Below are positions 43,059 to 51,319 of a DNA stretch of 59,454 nucleotides, in pieces. Where the stretch lies: NCBI GenBank assembly GCA_009786455.1, contig WQTD01000015.1:1-59454 (forward strand). Reading direction: 5' to 3'. The translations under genes were made by a program, and so were the position numbers. The stretch is from Treponema sp. (GTDB lineage Bacteria > Spirochaetota > Spirochaetia > Treponematales > Breznakiellaceae). Position 1 is the first letter of the stretch. The number at the start of each line of letters is the position of its first letter. Below the pieces are notes generated by a model. That model was not told where the DNA came from and did no database searches. It was given only the letters and a program-made list of their open reading frames with translations.

Positions 43059-43439
43059 TTATGGGTTATGATAATCGTAAGGAACACCGTCATTCCATGA
43101 TTTTACAGTACTTCCGTTGTTGAATTTAACTGTAAAAATACGCTCAAAATAACTATCGGCTTCTTGTAGCTGAATAATTACATGAATATTGTGGTTACCA
43201 GAGTATCTTTTAAAATAGTTTTTAAAATGATGTAATTCTTCATTACCATATCCATCTTCAGTTCTGATCCACACTGGTATTGATACACGTCTATTTTCAA
43301 TAAGTGCCGGAATAAAATCTTTTGCAGATTTATTATAATTCCCACCTACACATAGAAAATCACTATTACTTCTTTCATCAATAGCTGCATAAATATAATT
43401 GTCATTATACTCTGATGGTATATTTGTTAGAGTAAACAT
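43059..43439 (-). CDS. Uncharacterised 126-residue protein, possibly horizontally acquired
   Basis: I do not recognise a characterised family. The protein is soluble, with no signal peptide or membrane segment, rich in Asn, Tyr and Ile, and opens 'FTLTNIPSEYNDNYIYAAI', a beginning that I associate with small treponemal hypothetical proteins (from memory, not checked). Later parts alternate hydrophobic and polar residues ('NIHVIIQLQEADSYF', 'RIFTVKFNNGSTV'), suggesting beta strands. Its AT content and codon choice match the mazEF genes rather than the flanking chromosome. It is transcribed leftward, away from the broken XRE regulator. The start at 43439 has 'aggga' almost adjacent, closer than usual, so the exact start is unsure. 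Confidence 0.6.
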   Translation of the reverse strand: MFTLTNIPSEYNDNYIYAAIDERSNSDFLCVGGNYNKSAKDFIPALIENRRVSIPVWIRTEDGYGNEELHHFKNYFKRYSGNHNIHVIIQLQEADSYFERIFTVKFNNGSTVKSWNDGVPYDYHNP

Positions 43440-43562
43440 TCCCTAAACATAACATATTGTCAATAATAAAATTCAAAATCCCTAATAAAATAATAAAATG
43501 TAAATTGAATACATAACAATAAGACAAGTATCATAGATTTTACTTTGCTAATAGGGTGGGAA

Positions 43563-43871
43563 ATGACAGATTTAAGGAATGTTCTGGCATCAAACATGAA
43601 ACATTATCGTAAAAAACTTGGTTTATCGTAGGCAAAACTTGCTGAAAAAGTTGATATTGCTGATAATTACATAGCATTAATCGAAACAGGCAAGAAATTT
43701 CCGACAGTAAAAATGCTTGAACGAATAACGATCGCGCTTGAAAAAAATACTCTTGAGCTATTTTCCATAAAAAATGATCATTTAACCAAAAAAAACGCTT
43801 TAAAGGTCAAGATTTTATCGGATATTAACGCTATTTTAACAGTTAGGCTGAATGAAACTGAAGCCAGATGA
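43563..43871 (+). pseudogene. XRE-family regulator disrupted by one amber codon
   Basis: An otherwise intact frame of 103 codons encodes a Cro/CI-type helix-turn-helix protein: 'LASNMKHYRKKLGLS', then TAG (43629-43631), then 'AKLAEKVDIADNYIALIETG'. In intact relatives this position is Gln (CAG), so one C-to-T change explains the defect. A good ribosome binding site ('gggtggga') and a plausible promoter (TTGAAT 43505, TATCAT 43529) remain, and the rest of the frame has no further lesion, so inactivation is recent or the stop is a sequencing error. It stands just upstream of mazEF and may have been a regulator or antitoxin of the same island. Confidence 0.88.
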
Positions 43872-43883
43872 CAGAAGAATCAT

Positions 43884-43913
43884 TTGACAATATCTTCAAA
43901 TATAGGATATACT
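43884..43913 (+). promoter_or_regulatory. mazEF promoter
   Basis: Consensus TTGACA (43884-43889), 18-bp spacer, TATACT (43908-43913), 29 bp before the antitoxin ATG. The AT-alternating sequence around and after the -10 ('ggatatactttatatatac') would be a natural operator for the AbrB-fold antitoxin. Confidence 0.7.
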
Positions 43914-43941
43914 TTATATATACATTTATTTTGGAGGTTTT

Positions 43942-44205
43942 ATGCAAACAACTATAGTAAAATGGGGTAATAGTCATGGGGTTAGATTACCCAAAGTATT
44001 TTTACAAAATATTAAAATATCCGAAAATGATCCTGTAGATATAACACTTGATAATGAAAAAATCATAATAAAAAAAATTAATCATGACGGACATAAAACG
44101 ATAAGACAACGTCTTTTTGATTTTTATGGTGAAAATTTTGAACAATTTTCTGCTCTTCAAAATGAAATTGATTGGGGAAAACCGGCTGGAAATGAAATAT
44201 GGTAA
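43942..44205 (+). CDS. mazE: MazE-type antitoxin
   Basis: An 87-residue AbrB/SpoVT-fold antitoxin. The DNA-binding swapped-hairpin half has 'VKWGNSHGVRLPKVFL' (about residues 6-21) and 'VDITLDNEKIIIKK', the family pattern. The C-terminal half ('FDFYGENFEQFSAL') is acidic and aromatic and is expected to wrap the toxin. It neutralises MazF and represses its own promoter, which lies 29 bp upstream. Ribosome binding site 'ttggagg', well spaced. The 3' end overlaps mazF by seven bases, so the pair is translationally coupled. Base composition is clearly more AT-rich than the flanking chromosome, consistent with acquisition by transfer. Confidence 0.93.
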   Translation: MQTTIVKWGNSHGVRLPKVFLQNIKISENDPVDITLDNEKIIIKKINHDGHKTIRQRLFDFYGENFEQFSALQNEIDWGKPAGNEIW

Positions 44206-44540
44206 AACAGGGAGATATTATCTGGCTCGATTTTGATCCTCAAATCGGTTATGAGCAAAAAGGCAGACGTCCTGCGTTAGTTATAAGTAATGAAACATTC
44301 AATAATTTTTCTAAAATGGCAATTGTATGTCCTGTAACAAGTGCAGATAAAAATCATCCGTTTCATGTAAAATTAAATGAAATGACAAAAACAAAAGGTG
44401 TAATTTTATGTGATCAGGTAAGGACATTGGATATTAAAGCACGAAATTATGAACTAATAGAAAATATTCCGGATGATATTTTGCTTGATGTAATTGATAT
44501 AGTTTTCGGTTTTATTGAAAAAGAAAAAAAGGAAGATTAA
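44199..44540 (+). CDS. mazF: MazF/PemK-type endoribonuclease toxin
   Basis: A 113-residue toxin that cleaves RNA at short single-strand sequence motifs and arrests growth when MazE is lost. Diagnostic segments are 'GDIIWLDFDPQIGYEQKGRRPALVIS' spread over residues 5-30 (the catalytic Arg lies in this loop region), 'MAIVCPVTS' (the Thr/Ser strand) and 'ILCDQVRTLDIKAR' near 68-81. All catalytic elements seem intact, so the toxin is probably active. The start overlaps mazE. The cleavage sequence cannot be told from the protein. There is no clear terminator behind it. Confidence 0.94.
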   Translation: MVKQGDIIWLDFDPQIGYEQKGRRPALVISNETFNNFSKMAIVCPVTSADKNHPFHVKLNEMTKTKGVILCDQVRTLDIKARNYELIENIPDDILLDVIDIVFGFIEKEKKED

Positions 44541-44628
44541 AACATAACGTAAAAACCCTTTTTCATTATGTAAAATCAATCTATTAAATTCATTGACACA
44601 TCATTTTAATTAAATTTAAAATTCTATT

Positions 44629-44808
44629 ATGGATTTTTACGAAAGTATAAAACAGGGATTGGAAGAAGCTTTGGAATATCAGCAGGAAAAAATCAATGCC
44701 TGTAAAATAAAACCTGTTGACACAATTAACGGCTGCCTCACGGATCAAATTTCGCCGTTACAGGAACCTCAACAAGGTTCACAAAATGACCGGGATAACG
44801 TGATCTGA
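44629..44808 (+). pseudogene. Truncated antitoxin-like ORF running into the antisense strand
   Basis: An ATG at 44629 opens a 59-codon frame. The first roughly 35 residues ('MDFYESIKQGLEEALEY', then 'QQEK') resemble the N-terminus of HigA/RelB-like antitoxins, which begin with a xxSIxxGLxEAxxY helix followed by an XRE domain. From about codon 36 on, the frame runs antisense through the 3' end of the leftward secreted-protein gene and has no family features. So the fragment was cut at the junction with the old chromosome near 44735. No ribosome binding site is visible, though TTGACA occurs 36 bp upstream. It marks the right border of the AT-rich island. Confidence 0.5.
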
Positions 44809-46105
44809 AAGCGTTAAACGAGGTTTCAGCAGCGCTTTCAAAAACTACGACTCTGAAGACGCCGTATTCGTCAAAATAGGGGACTAAAGCTGCTACATGA
44901 AAATACTGCCTAAGGCGCGGGGTACCTTTTATATTGTCTGTTGCGTTTATTTCATTATTTACTGCGGCAAGATAAAATGAAAACGGCCGTTCCACAGCAA
45001 GAGTGTAGAGCAGGGGATGAAGACCTTCAACTCCGTAACCGGCTTCTTCCATGAAACCCGGATATGTATGGGTTATAAAAGACCGGTTATCGCTCACCAT
45101 TACAAGGGAAAAATTATCGTTTCGCACTTCGAATTCCTCAAGTTTGCTGTATGAGGGGGAACGCAGGATTCCATTTGCCCTGGAAGCAAGGTTTCTAATC
45201 CAGTCAAGTCCGAAAAAAGGATCGCGCCTTTCTTCCCAGATGGCAGTGAACATTGAACCTCTGTTTCCGTAAGGTTCTTTTAAGGGATTAACCGCAAGTC
45301 TTTCACCTGTTACGGGACGAAGCATACCGTCGATTAGCCATTTTAAAAAACCTGAACAGTTAAGCCCCGCGGAGGCTGAGGGCTGTCTTAGCAGCGTTTC
45401 AATAAATACATGGTTTCCGTTTTCATCAATCGTTCCGTCATCTGCAAATTTTAAATCGCTGATATGCCGGCGAACCTGTGTGATAAATATCCGGCTGTCC
45501 CTGTAAAGCGACGGATCAGGCTCAAAATATTTTTTTGGAAATTTTTCATTTGTCAGCTTTAAAATGTCATTTAACGGCATTGTGTAAAGGCGGTCAAAAG
45601 GGACAGCGACCGGCACTGAACGTACGATGTACCCGCCGTAAAGAACCGCATCAAGAAGGGATTTTTCTGCGTCAAACGGACGGAATTGTATGTATGTATA
45701 CTGATCGCTTCGTAAAAATATTCTTATAAGGGTGCCTTCTCCGTTATCCTTGCGGCGGGTGAGCATCCATGAACCCTGAGCCCAGCCGTAAAACTGACCT
45801 GTTGCAGCGCGCTGCTGCGCAGGCTGAGTTTCCGTTGCAACGCGTCCACGTATAAGCTCACGGGAAAGAACAACCATTATTTCATCCCTGCCTTCTGCGG
45901 CGCGGATTTCAACCCTCTCTCCTGTCGGCAGTTGTTCTACTACCGATCTCCTTGAAAGGACTCTGGCAGGGGTATCTGTAAACCAGTTTTCCTTAAGCCT
46001 CAGCCTTAAAAGCGAATCATCAGAAATTCGCGACACAGGCAGATCAAAACTCCATAACCGGAATGAGCATAAAAAAATAATAAAAATTGTTATAATTATA
46101 CGCAT
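44738..46105 (-). CDS. Exported protein with NlpC/P60-like cysteine motif
   Basis: A 455-residue protein with a signal peptide (hydrophobic 3-14, cleavage after about residue 19, 'LWSF'). The N-terminal 120 residues look like a beta-rich domain; the middle and C-terminal part has 'AGLNCSGFLKWLIDGML' near residue 250, which matches the catalytic 'DCSGF' of NlpC/P60 cell-wall peptidases, with a candidate partner His in 'RSFITHTYPGFMEEAGYG' near 352. It would then act on peptidoglycan peptides in the periplasm, but the rest does not resemble a minimal NlpC domain, so this is a suggestion. The gene is divergent from the HtrA protease, 83 bp apart, and its 3' end is overlapped by the island's truncated ORF. 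Confidence 0.6.
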   Translation of the reverse strand: MRIIITIFIIFLCSFRLWSFDLPVSRISDDSLLRLRLKENWFTDTPARVLSRRSVVEQLPTGERVEIRAAEGRDEIMVVLSRELIRGRVATETQPAQQRAATGQFYGWAQGSWMLTRRKDNGEGTLIRIFLRSDQYTYIQFRPFDAEKSLLDAVLYGGYIVRSVPVAVPFDRLYTMPLNDILKLTNEKFPKKYFEPDPSLYRDSRIFITQVRRHISDLKFADDGTIDENGNHVFIETLLRQPSASAGLNCSGFLKWLIDGMLRPVTGERLAVNPLKEPYGNRGSMFTAIWEERRDPFFGLDWIRNLASRANGILRSPSYSKLEEFEVRNDNFSLVMVSDNRSFITHTYPGFMEEAGYGVEGLHPLLYTLAVERPFSFYLAAVNNEINATDNIKGTPRLRQYFHVAALVPYFDEYGVFRVVVFESAAETSFNAFRSRYPGHFVNLVEVPVTAKFDP

Positions 46106-46188
46106 ATATGCTTCAATTATCGGTATATTTTATATATAATGAAAGATACATAGAGGGTAAACTCTCTGTCAAACTTTGGGGGTAGTAC

Positions 46189-47400
46189 GTGAGATTTTAC
46201 AGCCGCAGCCAGGTTATATTTTTTTCGATACTAAGCGCTTGCATTGTTCTGCTTTTTGCATTCGGATTCGGTCTCTTCAGAAATGCCAAACAGGCGGAAA
46301 TTGAACTTGTCAATGCAGCCGAGAAGAAGGAGACGGAATTCGTTCTTCAGCAGTCTGAACAAAAAATTCTTAATGTTCAGGAGCTTATCCAATATTCAGA
46401 GAGCGAACGGGAGAATATTACCATTTACGAACGGTATAATTCTGCGGTAGTAAATATTACAACTGAAATAATGTCGATAAACTGGTTCCTTGAAGCTGTT
46501 CCGCAGGAGGGCAGCTCAGGTTCCGGTTCCATAATTGATACGCGCGGATTTGTACTTACAAATAACCATGTTGTGCAGAACGCCCACAGGGTTTTTATTA
46601 ATTTGGCGGACGGCAGTCAGTTTGACGGGACTGTCGTAGGCATCGATCCTGAAAATGATATTGCCGTATTAAAATTTGATCCTCCAAGAGGAACGGAACT
46701 GACCACCATTCCATACGGAGATTCCAGTAATTTGAAGGTTGGGCAGAAGGTTCTTGCCATCGGCAATCCTTTCGCTCTTGAACGTACCCTGACAATCGGG
46801 ATTGTTTCAGGACTTGGAAGGCCGATTCAGACATCCAGAAACCGTATTATCCGCGACATGATTCAGACCGACGCGTCGATAAACCCCGGCAACTCCGGCG
46901 GTCCGCTTCTAGATACGCAGGGCAGAATGATCGGCATTAATACGATGATCTATTCGCCTTCCGGCGGTTCTGTCGGCATCGGTTTTGCGGTTCCTGTAAA
47001 TACCGCCAAACGCGTTGTCAATGAAATCATGCAGCACGGAAGAGTCCGCCGCGGGTGGATAGACGCGACTGTCGTACAGCTTTTTCCAAGCCTTGTCCGT
47101 TATGCGAAACTGCCGGTTGACGCCGGTCTTCTTGTTTCCCGCACAACGCGCGGCGGATTTGCCGAAAGGGCGGGGCTGCGGCAGGGAACGGAACCTGTCC
47201 AGTACGGACGCAGCATTATTTACCTTGGCGGCGACATTATCACTTCCGTAAACGGAATGAAGACAAATACCCTTGCCGATCTTTACGCATCGCTTGAAGC
47301 TTCAAGACCGGGAGATACTGTCATTGTCGGAATTAACCGCGGCGGCAGGGACAGCACTGTTCAAATAACGTTAGCTGACAGGGAAGAAGTGATGAATTAG
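46189..47400 (+). CDS. htrA: HtrA/Deg-type serine protease with PDZ domain
   Basis: A 403-residue periplasmic protease for misfolded envelope proteins. An N-terminal membrane anchor (about 10-30) and a short coiled segment precede a trypsin-like domain with the triad His127 ('TNNHVVQ'), Asp157 ('ENDIAVLKF') and Ser236 ('NPGNSGGPL'). A PDZ domain (about 300-395) carries 'GLLVSRTTRGGFAERAGLRQG' and 'GDIITSVNGMK'. With a single PDZ and an uncleaved anchor it resembles DegS or the short HtrA forms of Gram-positives more than DegP. It opens with GTG at 46189 (the upstream purine run 'gggggtag' serves as ribosome binding site). It is convergent with radC, one base apart. Confidence 0.93.
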   Translation: MRFYSRSQVIFFSILSACIVLLFAFGFGLFRNAKQAEIELVNAAEKKETEFVLQQSEQKILNVQELIQYSESERENITIYERYNSAVVNITTEIMSINWFLEAVPQEGSSGSGSIIDTRGFVLTNNHVVQNAHRVFINLADGSQFDGTVVGIDPENDIAVLKFDPPRGTELTTIPYGDSSNLKVGQKVLAIGNPFALERTLTIGIVSGLGRPIQTSRNRIIRDMIQTDASINPGNSGGPLLDTQGRMIGINTMIYSPSGGSVGIGFAVPVNTAKRVVNEIMQHGRVRRGWIDATVVQLFPSLVRYAKLPVDAGLLVSRTTRGGFAERAGLRQGTEPVQYGRSIIYLGGDIITSVNGMKTNTLADLYASLEASRPGDTVIVGINRGGRDSTVQITLADREEVMN

Positions 47401-47401
47401 G

Positions 47402-48088
47402 TTACAGTTCTCCCAGCTTGCCGTTCTCCCTGAAACTCCACCAGTTGTTTTCTGAAAAAATAATGTGATCTACAAAGTGAAGTCCCAGAATACGGGACGC
47501 TGAATGAAGGCGGAAAGTTATCTCTTCGTCTTCAGGAGAGCTGTACAGCTGACCTGAAGGGTGGTTATGCGCAACGCAAAAAGCGGCTGCCCTGTCCTGA
47601 ATAATGTCGGCGAAAACTTCGCGCGGATGAACGATAGTCTTGTCTACAAGTCCGATTGTTACGATCCTCACCGCAAGCACTTCATGCGCGCCGTTAAGAG
47701 AAAGACTGATAAAACGCTCCTGCTTGCGGTCGGCATAATGGCGGACAAGAGTAAAAATATCGCAGGGTTTTTTTATTCGCGCTGAAAAAGAACCGTACCG
47801 TCTCCTTCCGAATTCAAGCATCGCGGCGACAGCGCAGGCTTTTGACGGTCCAAGTCCCTGTAAAAGCGATATTTCCCTGACAGAAGGGATTTCCTTGTTT
47901 TTATCCAGAAAAGCCAGCAAGTCCCCGGACAGTTCTTTTACGTTTTTTCCATGAATACCCGTATTCAGCAGGATCGCAAGAAGCTCGCAGTCAGAAAGGG
48001 AAGTTGCACCGCGGGCAAGGAGTTTTTCCCGCGGGCGTTCTTCAAAAGGCAGGGATGCGTAAGGTTTTGTTTTTTTGTTGTTTTCCAT
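47402..48088 (-). CDS. radC: RadC-family JAB-domain protein
   Basis: A 228-residue member of the RadC/UPF0758 family. An N-terminal helix-hairpin-helix half ('LPFEERPREKLLARGATSLSD' and 'LLQGLGPSKACAVAAMLE') leads into an MPN/JAB domain with the metal motif 'AHNHPSGQLYSSPEDEE' (His, His and Asp) near residue 172-188. Despite the name the family has no proven role in radiation repair; the domain suggests a metallo-isopeptidase or nuclease activity. Start: ATG at 48088 preceded by 'gggg'; the frame is open 26 codons further up, but those residues are not typical. Convergent with htrA, divergent from the lipoprotein gene. Confidence 0.92.
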   Translation of the reverse strand: MENNKKTKPYASLPFEERPREKLLARGATSLSDCELLAILLNTGIHGKNVKELSGDLLAFLDKNKEIPSVREISLLQGLGPSKACAVAAMLEFGRRRYGSFSARIKKPCDIFTLVRHYADRKQERFISLSLNGAHEVLAVRIVTIGLVDKTIVHPREVFADIIQDRAAAFCVAHNHPSGQLYSSPEDEEITFRLHSASRILGLHFVDHIIFSENNWWSFRENGKLGEL

Positions 48089-48207
48089 ACCCCTATATGG
48101 GTTTGCACATGAAATACGCTTTACAAAAAACGCAAGACTTGTGAGATAAAAGGGATTATCGAACAAGTCTATTCATTAAGTCTGTATTTTTTACCGAAAT
48201 TCTACCT

Positions 48208-48798
48208 ATGAATAAATTCCAAGTTTCAGCATCAATTTTTACGCTTGTTTTCTTTCTCTATTCCTGCGCGGGAACATCAAAAGCCATAATTGTTAAACCG
48301 CAGCCTCCGGCTTATTTGATGGGAAAGGGAAACGTATCAGCCGGTAATTTATCTTCCTTTCTGATGATGAATAACCAGGAAATACCTGAGGTTTATATTC
48401 AGATGTTATCCCGAATTTATATTGAAGAAGCTTCACACGAGGGAGTTAACCACGATGTTGCATTTGCGCAAATGTGCCTTGAAACCGGTTTTTTAAAATT
48501 CGGAGGACTGGTTCAGCCTGAATGGAATAATTTTTGCGGTCTTGGCGCCATTGGACCTGAGCAACCCGGTCTTGTTTTCCCCGATCCGCAGACAGGCGTC
48601 CGTGCGCACATTCAGCACCTTAAAGCGTACGCAACAAGCGAACCTCTCAATATGCCTCTGGTTGATCCCCGTTATAGATATGTGCGGCTTGGTTCAAGCC
48701 CTGCTATCGAAGGACTTGCCGGTACATGGGCTGCGGATAAAATGTATGCCATAAAAATAAATGATATTTTGCAGCGTCTCTATGCTTTTTCTTTTTAA
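48208..48798 (+). CDS. Glucosaminidase-domain lipoprotein
   Basis: A 196-residue lipoprotein. The signal peptide ends in lipobox 'FLYSC' (Cys20). The mature protein is a Bax/FlgJ-like glucosaminidase domain (PF01832) that cuts peptidoglycan or related glycans; catalytic Glu is likely in 'AQMCLETGFLKFGG' (near residue 95), with the family pattern 'NFCGLGAIG' and 'GVRAHIQHLKAYA' after it. The final 'YAIKINDILQRLY' is also typical. It probably trims septal or old peptidoglycan from the outer side of the inner membrane or from the outer membrane. Start: ATG 48208. Its own transcript; the following signalling gene starts 54 bp later. Confidence 0.88.
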   Translation: MNKFQVSASIFTLVFFLYSCAGTSKAIIVKPQPPAYLMGKGNVSAGNLSSFLMMNNQEIPEVYIQMLSRIYIEEASHEGVNHDVAFAQMCLETGFLKFGGLVQPEWNNFCGLGAIGPEQPGLVFPDPQTGVRAHIQHLKAYATSEPLNMPLVDPRYRYVRLGSSPAIEGLAGTWAADKMYAIKINDILQRLYAFSF

Positions 48799-48852
48799 AA
48801 AATAACACAGTTCAGTAGAAATGTTGCACTTTTTACTATATCCTGATTGGTA

Positions 48853-51174
48853 ATGAAGCCTTTATTCTGGGTTGCTCTTAATTTCATTGGTTTTATTACA
48901 CTCGTTTTCATTTATATAAATACAGATAAAGCACGTACGGAAAAAACGCTTAATTTTACGCTGTTCAGACTCATGCAGATCATAATAATGCTGTATCTGG
49001 TCTTTGATACCGGGATGTATCTGCTTGACGGAATAATTTTTAATACGGCAAGAATCTTTCTGTATATTTTTTCCATACTCTATTATCTTACTGTTCCCCT
49101 GCCGGGTTTAATTTATTTACTTTACTGTGATAACAATGTCTACAATGACGGCTGCATAAGGAAACGCCTTTGGTATTATTTATTGCCTGCCGCTGTAAGC
49201 GCACTTTTAGTTATTTCAACGCCGTTAACAAAATTTATTTTTTATATAAATGAAAATAATTTATATATGCGCGGCAATTGTTTATGGATTACGCTTTTTA
49301 TTAGTTTTATATATGTGGCTGCTTCTTATCCTCTTTTAGCCGTTAAAACCAGCAGGAAAAGAGCATTGGCTCCAAAAGGAACCGGCATTTATCTTTACCT
49401 TTTCCAAATACCTCCTTTTGTTCTTGCTGTCATTCAGCTTTTGAATTACGGTCAGCTTCTGCTGGGAATGGGTTTTGTAATATCGGTATTTCTGATGTAT
49501 ATCTATATTATTCAGTCTTCAGAAGACAAACGCAGATTGTCTGTAAGGTTTTTCAATATCAGCATAACGCAGTTTGCCCTGGTTTCTTTCATAATGATAG
49601 CGCTGATGCTTTGGACGCTTGAAAAAATAATTGATGATATATCGCAGGATTACGCGGTTTATAATACAGTCAGTACCGCGAACACCCTTAAAACATATCT
49701 TAACAAGGAAATCGGAGTATTGGGAACAGCCGCTAATTCAAACGCAGTTATAAGCTGGCTCACTGATGAAAATGATCCTGAAAAAAAAAGAGCGGCTTAC
49801 GATGAACTTACCGCCACTCTGCGCCATCTTTATAATAAAAGCCTTTATATAGTCGCAGGTAAAACGGGGAACGAGTATTCGATAGAAGGAGAATCTTCAT
49901 TTGAGAATTTTTCTACCCACGCGTCGATTTCCGGGGAAAACCCTAATGACGCGTGGGTTTATGAGCTGATGGCATCCGATCATGAATATAATCTGAATGT
50001 TGATATTGACAAGGAACTGTACAGAAAGAGGGTATGGCTGAATTATAAAGTTATGAAAAACGGCGAGTCCGCTGGTATTGTCTGTTCTGGAATGGATTTT
50101 ATGAAAATGGCGGAGCAGGCTTTTTCAAAATACGATATTAACAGAACCCGGGCTCTTGTTATTGATGAAAACGGCGTTATCTGCATGGACAGCGCGCTTT
50201 TGAGACATGATGATTTTCTCCTTTTTGGAATTACAAATTCAATATTCGATGAAACGCCGGATCCTGCTTTTCATGCCGCTGTTCAAAAACATCTGGAAAG
50301 TATTGACGGATATTTTCAGGAGTTAGACGATAAATCCCTTGTAGTCAAACTCAACAAAGGCAGGTACGAATACGCCTCAATTGCGCCCATCGGTAAAACA
50401 AACTGGTCATTGATAAAATTTTTTGATTCTTCATTATTCAGCCCATTTAGACTTCTGCCTCCTTTTTTTATATTGATAATTTTATTCTTTGTGTTTGTTT
50501 TCAACTCAAACCGTACCATAAAACAAATGATTTTCAATCCGCTGCAGAATCTTGTTAAAAGTCTTGTAAACATGAAGGAAAGCAACGAACACGAAATATA
50601 CGGTATGGACAGGAATGATGAAATAGGGTTGCTGTCAAATACGATCCATGATCTTTTTGTAAAAGGGCATTATGACGGGCTTACTGGAATTTATAACAGA
50701 CGCTATATGGAAACGACTTTCAGCCAGTACATATCGACCTTATCGCGCTCGGAAACCAAGATCAGCGTCATGATGATAGATATCGATTTTTTTAAAAAAT
50801 ACAATGATACTTACGGTCATAGTCAGGGCGATGAATGTCTTAAAATTATCGCTAAAACCCTTAACAATGCCATTTTGCGAAGAGGTGATTTTGTGGCAAG
50901 GTACGGCGGAGAAGAATTTGCCGTTATTCTGACAGGTACGGATGAATCCGGCGCGTGTATTATGGCGGAAAAAATGCTAAAAAATATAAGAGATTTGGAA
51001 ATACCAAATGAAAAAAACAATGATTCAGGCATTGTAACTGTTTCTATCGGGGTTACCACAAGCGATTTCTCCAAGACTCAGAACTGGAATGAATATGTGG
51101 AAAAAGCCGATAAAGCCCTGTATTTATCCAAAAATAACGGCCGGAATCGCTATACATTTCTGGCATTTGAATGA
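48853..51174 (+). CDS. Membrane diguanylate cyclase (7TM, Cache, GGDEF)
   Basis: A 773-residue c-di-GMP synthase. Seven predicted N-terminal helices (residues 1-215) resemble histidine-kinase 7TM sensor regions. A further helix (about 230-258), an extracytoplasmic Cache-like domain (about 260-530), a helix (about 532-552) and a HAMP-like linker lead to a GGDEF domain. The active-site loop is 'ARYGGEEFAVIL' (GGEEF at 685-689), with 'DIDFFKKYNDTYGH' for metal binding and an intact inhibitory RxxD site ('RRGD') just upstream, so the enzyme should be active and product-inhibited. I use the ATG at 48853 and not a TTG at 48847. The adjacent chemoreceptor and Cache/HATPase genes make this a signalling cluster. 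A broken HD-GYP gene lies 27 kb to the left. Confidence 0.93.
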   Translation: MKPLFWVALNFIGFITLVFIYINTDKARTEKTLNFTLFRLMQIIIMLYLVFDTGMYLLDGIIFNTARIFLYIFSILYYLTVPLPGLIYLLYCDNNVYNDGCIRKRLWYYLLPAAVSALLVISTPLTKFIFYINENNLYMRGNCLWITLFISFIYVAASYPLLAVKTSRKRALAPKGTGIYLYLFQIPPFVLAVIQLLNYGQLLLGMGFVISVFLMYIYIIQSSEDKRRLSVRFFNISITQFALVSFIMIALMLWTLEKIIDDISQDYAVYNTVSTANTLKTYLNKEIGVLGTAANSNAVISWLTDENDPEKKRAAYDELTATLRHLYNKSLYIVAGKTGNEYSIEGESSFENFSTHASISGENPNDAWVYELMASDHEYNLNVDIDKELYRKRVWLNYKVMKNGESAGIVCSGMDFMKMAEQAFSKYDINRTRALVIDENGVICMDSALLRHDDFLLFGITNSIFDETPDPAFHAAVQKHLESIDGYFQELDDKSLVVKLNKGRYEYASIAPIGKTNWSLIKFFDSSLFSPFRLLPPFFILIILFFVFVFNSNRTIKQMIFNPLQNLVKSLVNMKESNEHEIYGMDRNDEIGLLSNTIHDLFVKGHYDGLTGIYNRRYMETTFSQYISTLSRSETKISVMMIDIDFFKKYNDTYGHSQGDECLKIIAKTLNNAILRRGDFVARYGGEEFAVILTGTDESGACIMAEKMLKNIRDLEIPNEKNNDSGIVTVSIGVTTSDFSKTQNWNEYVEKADKALYLSKNNGRNRYTFLAFE

Positions 51175-51319
51175 TTGATAAAAACATACTAATCAATTAT
51201 AATTACTTTTAAATACATAAGGCTTTCTATCAATTATTTACGCATGTATTGAAGCTTTTTAAAACTGACAGGGCTTTGAGAAACGCTCAATTTATCAATA
51301 TTTTTAAGGGGAAAAGATC

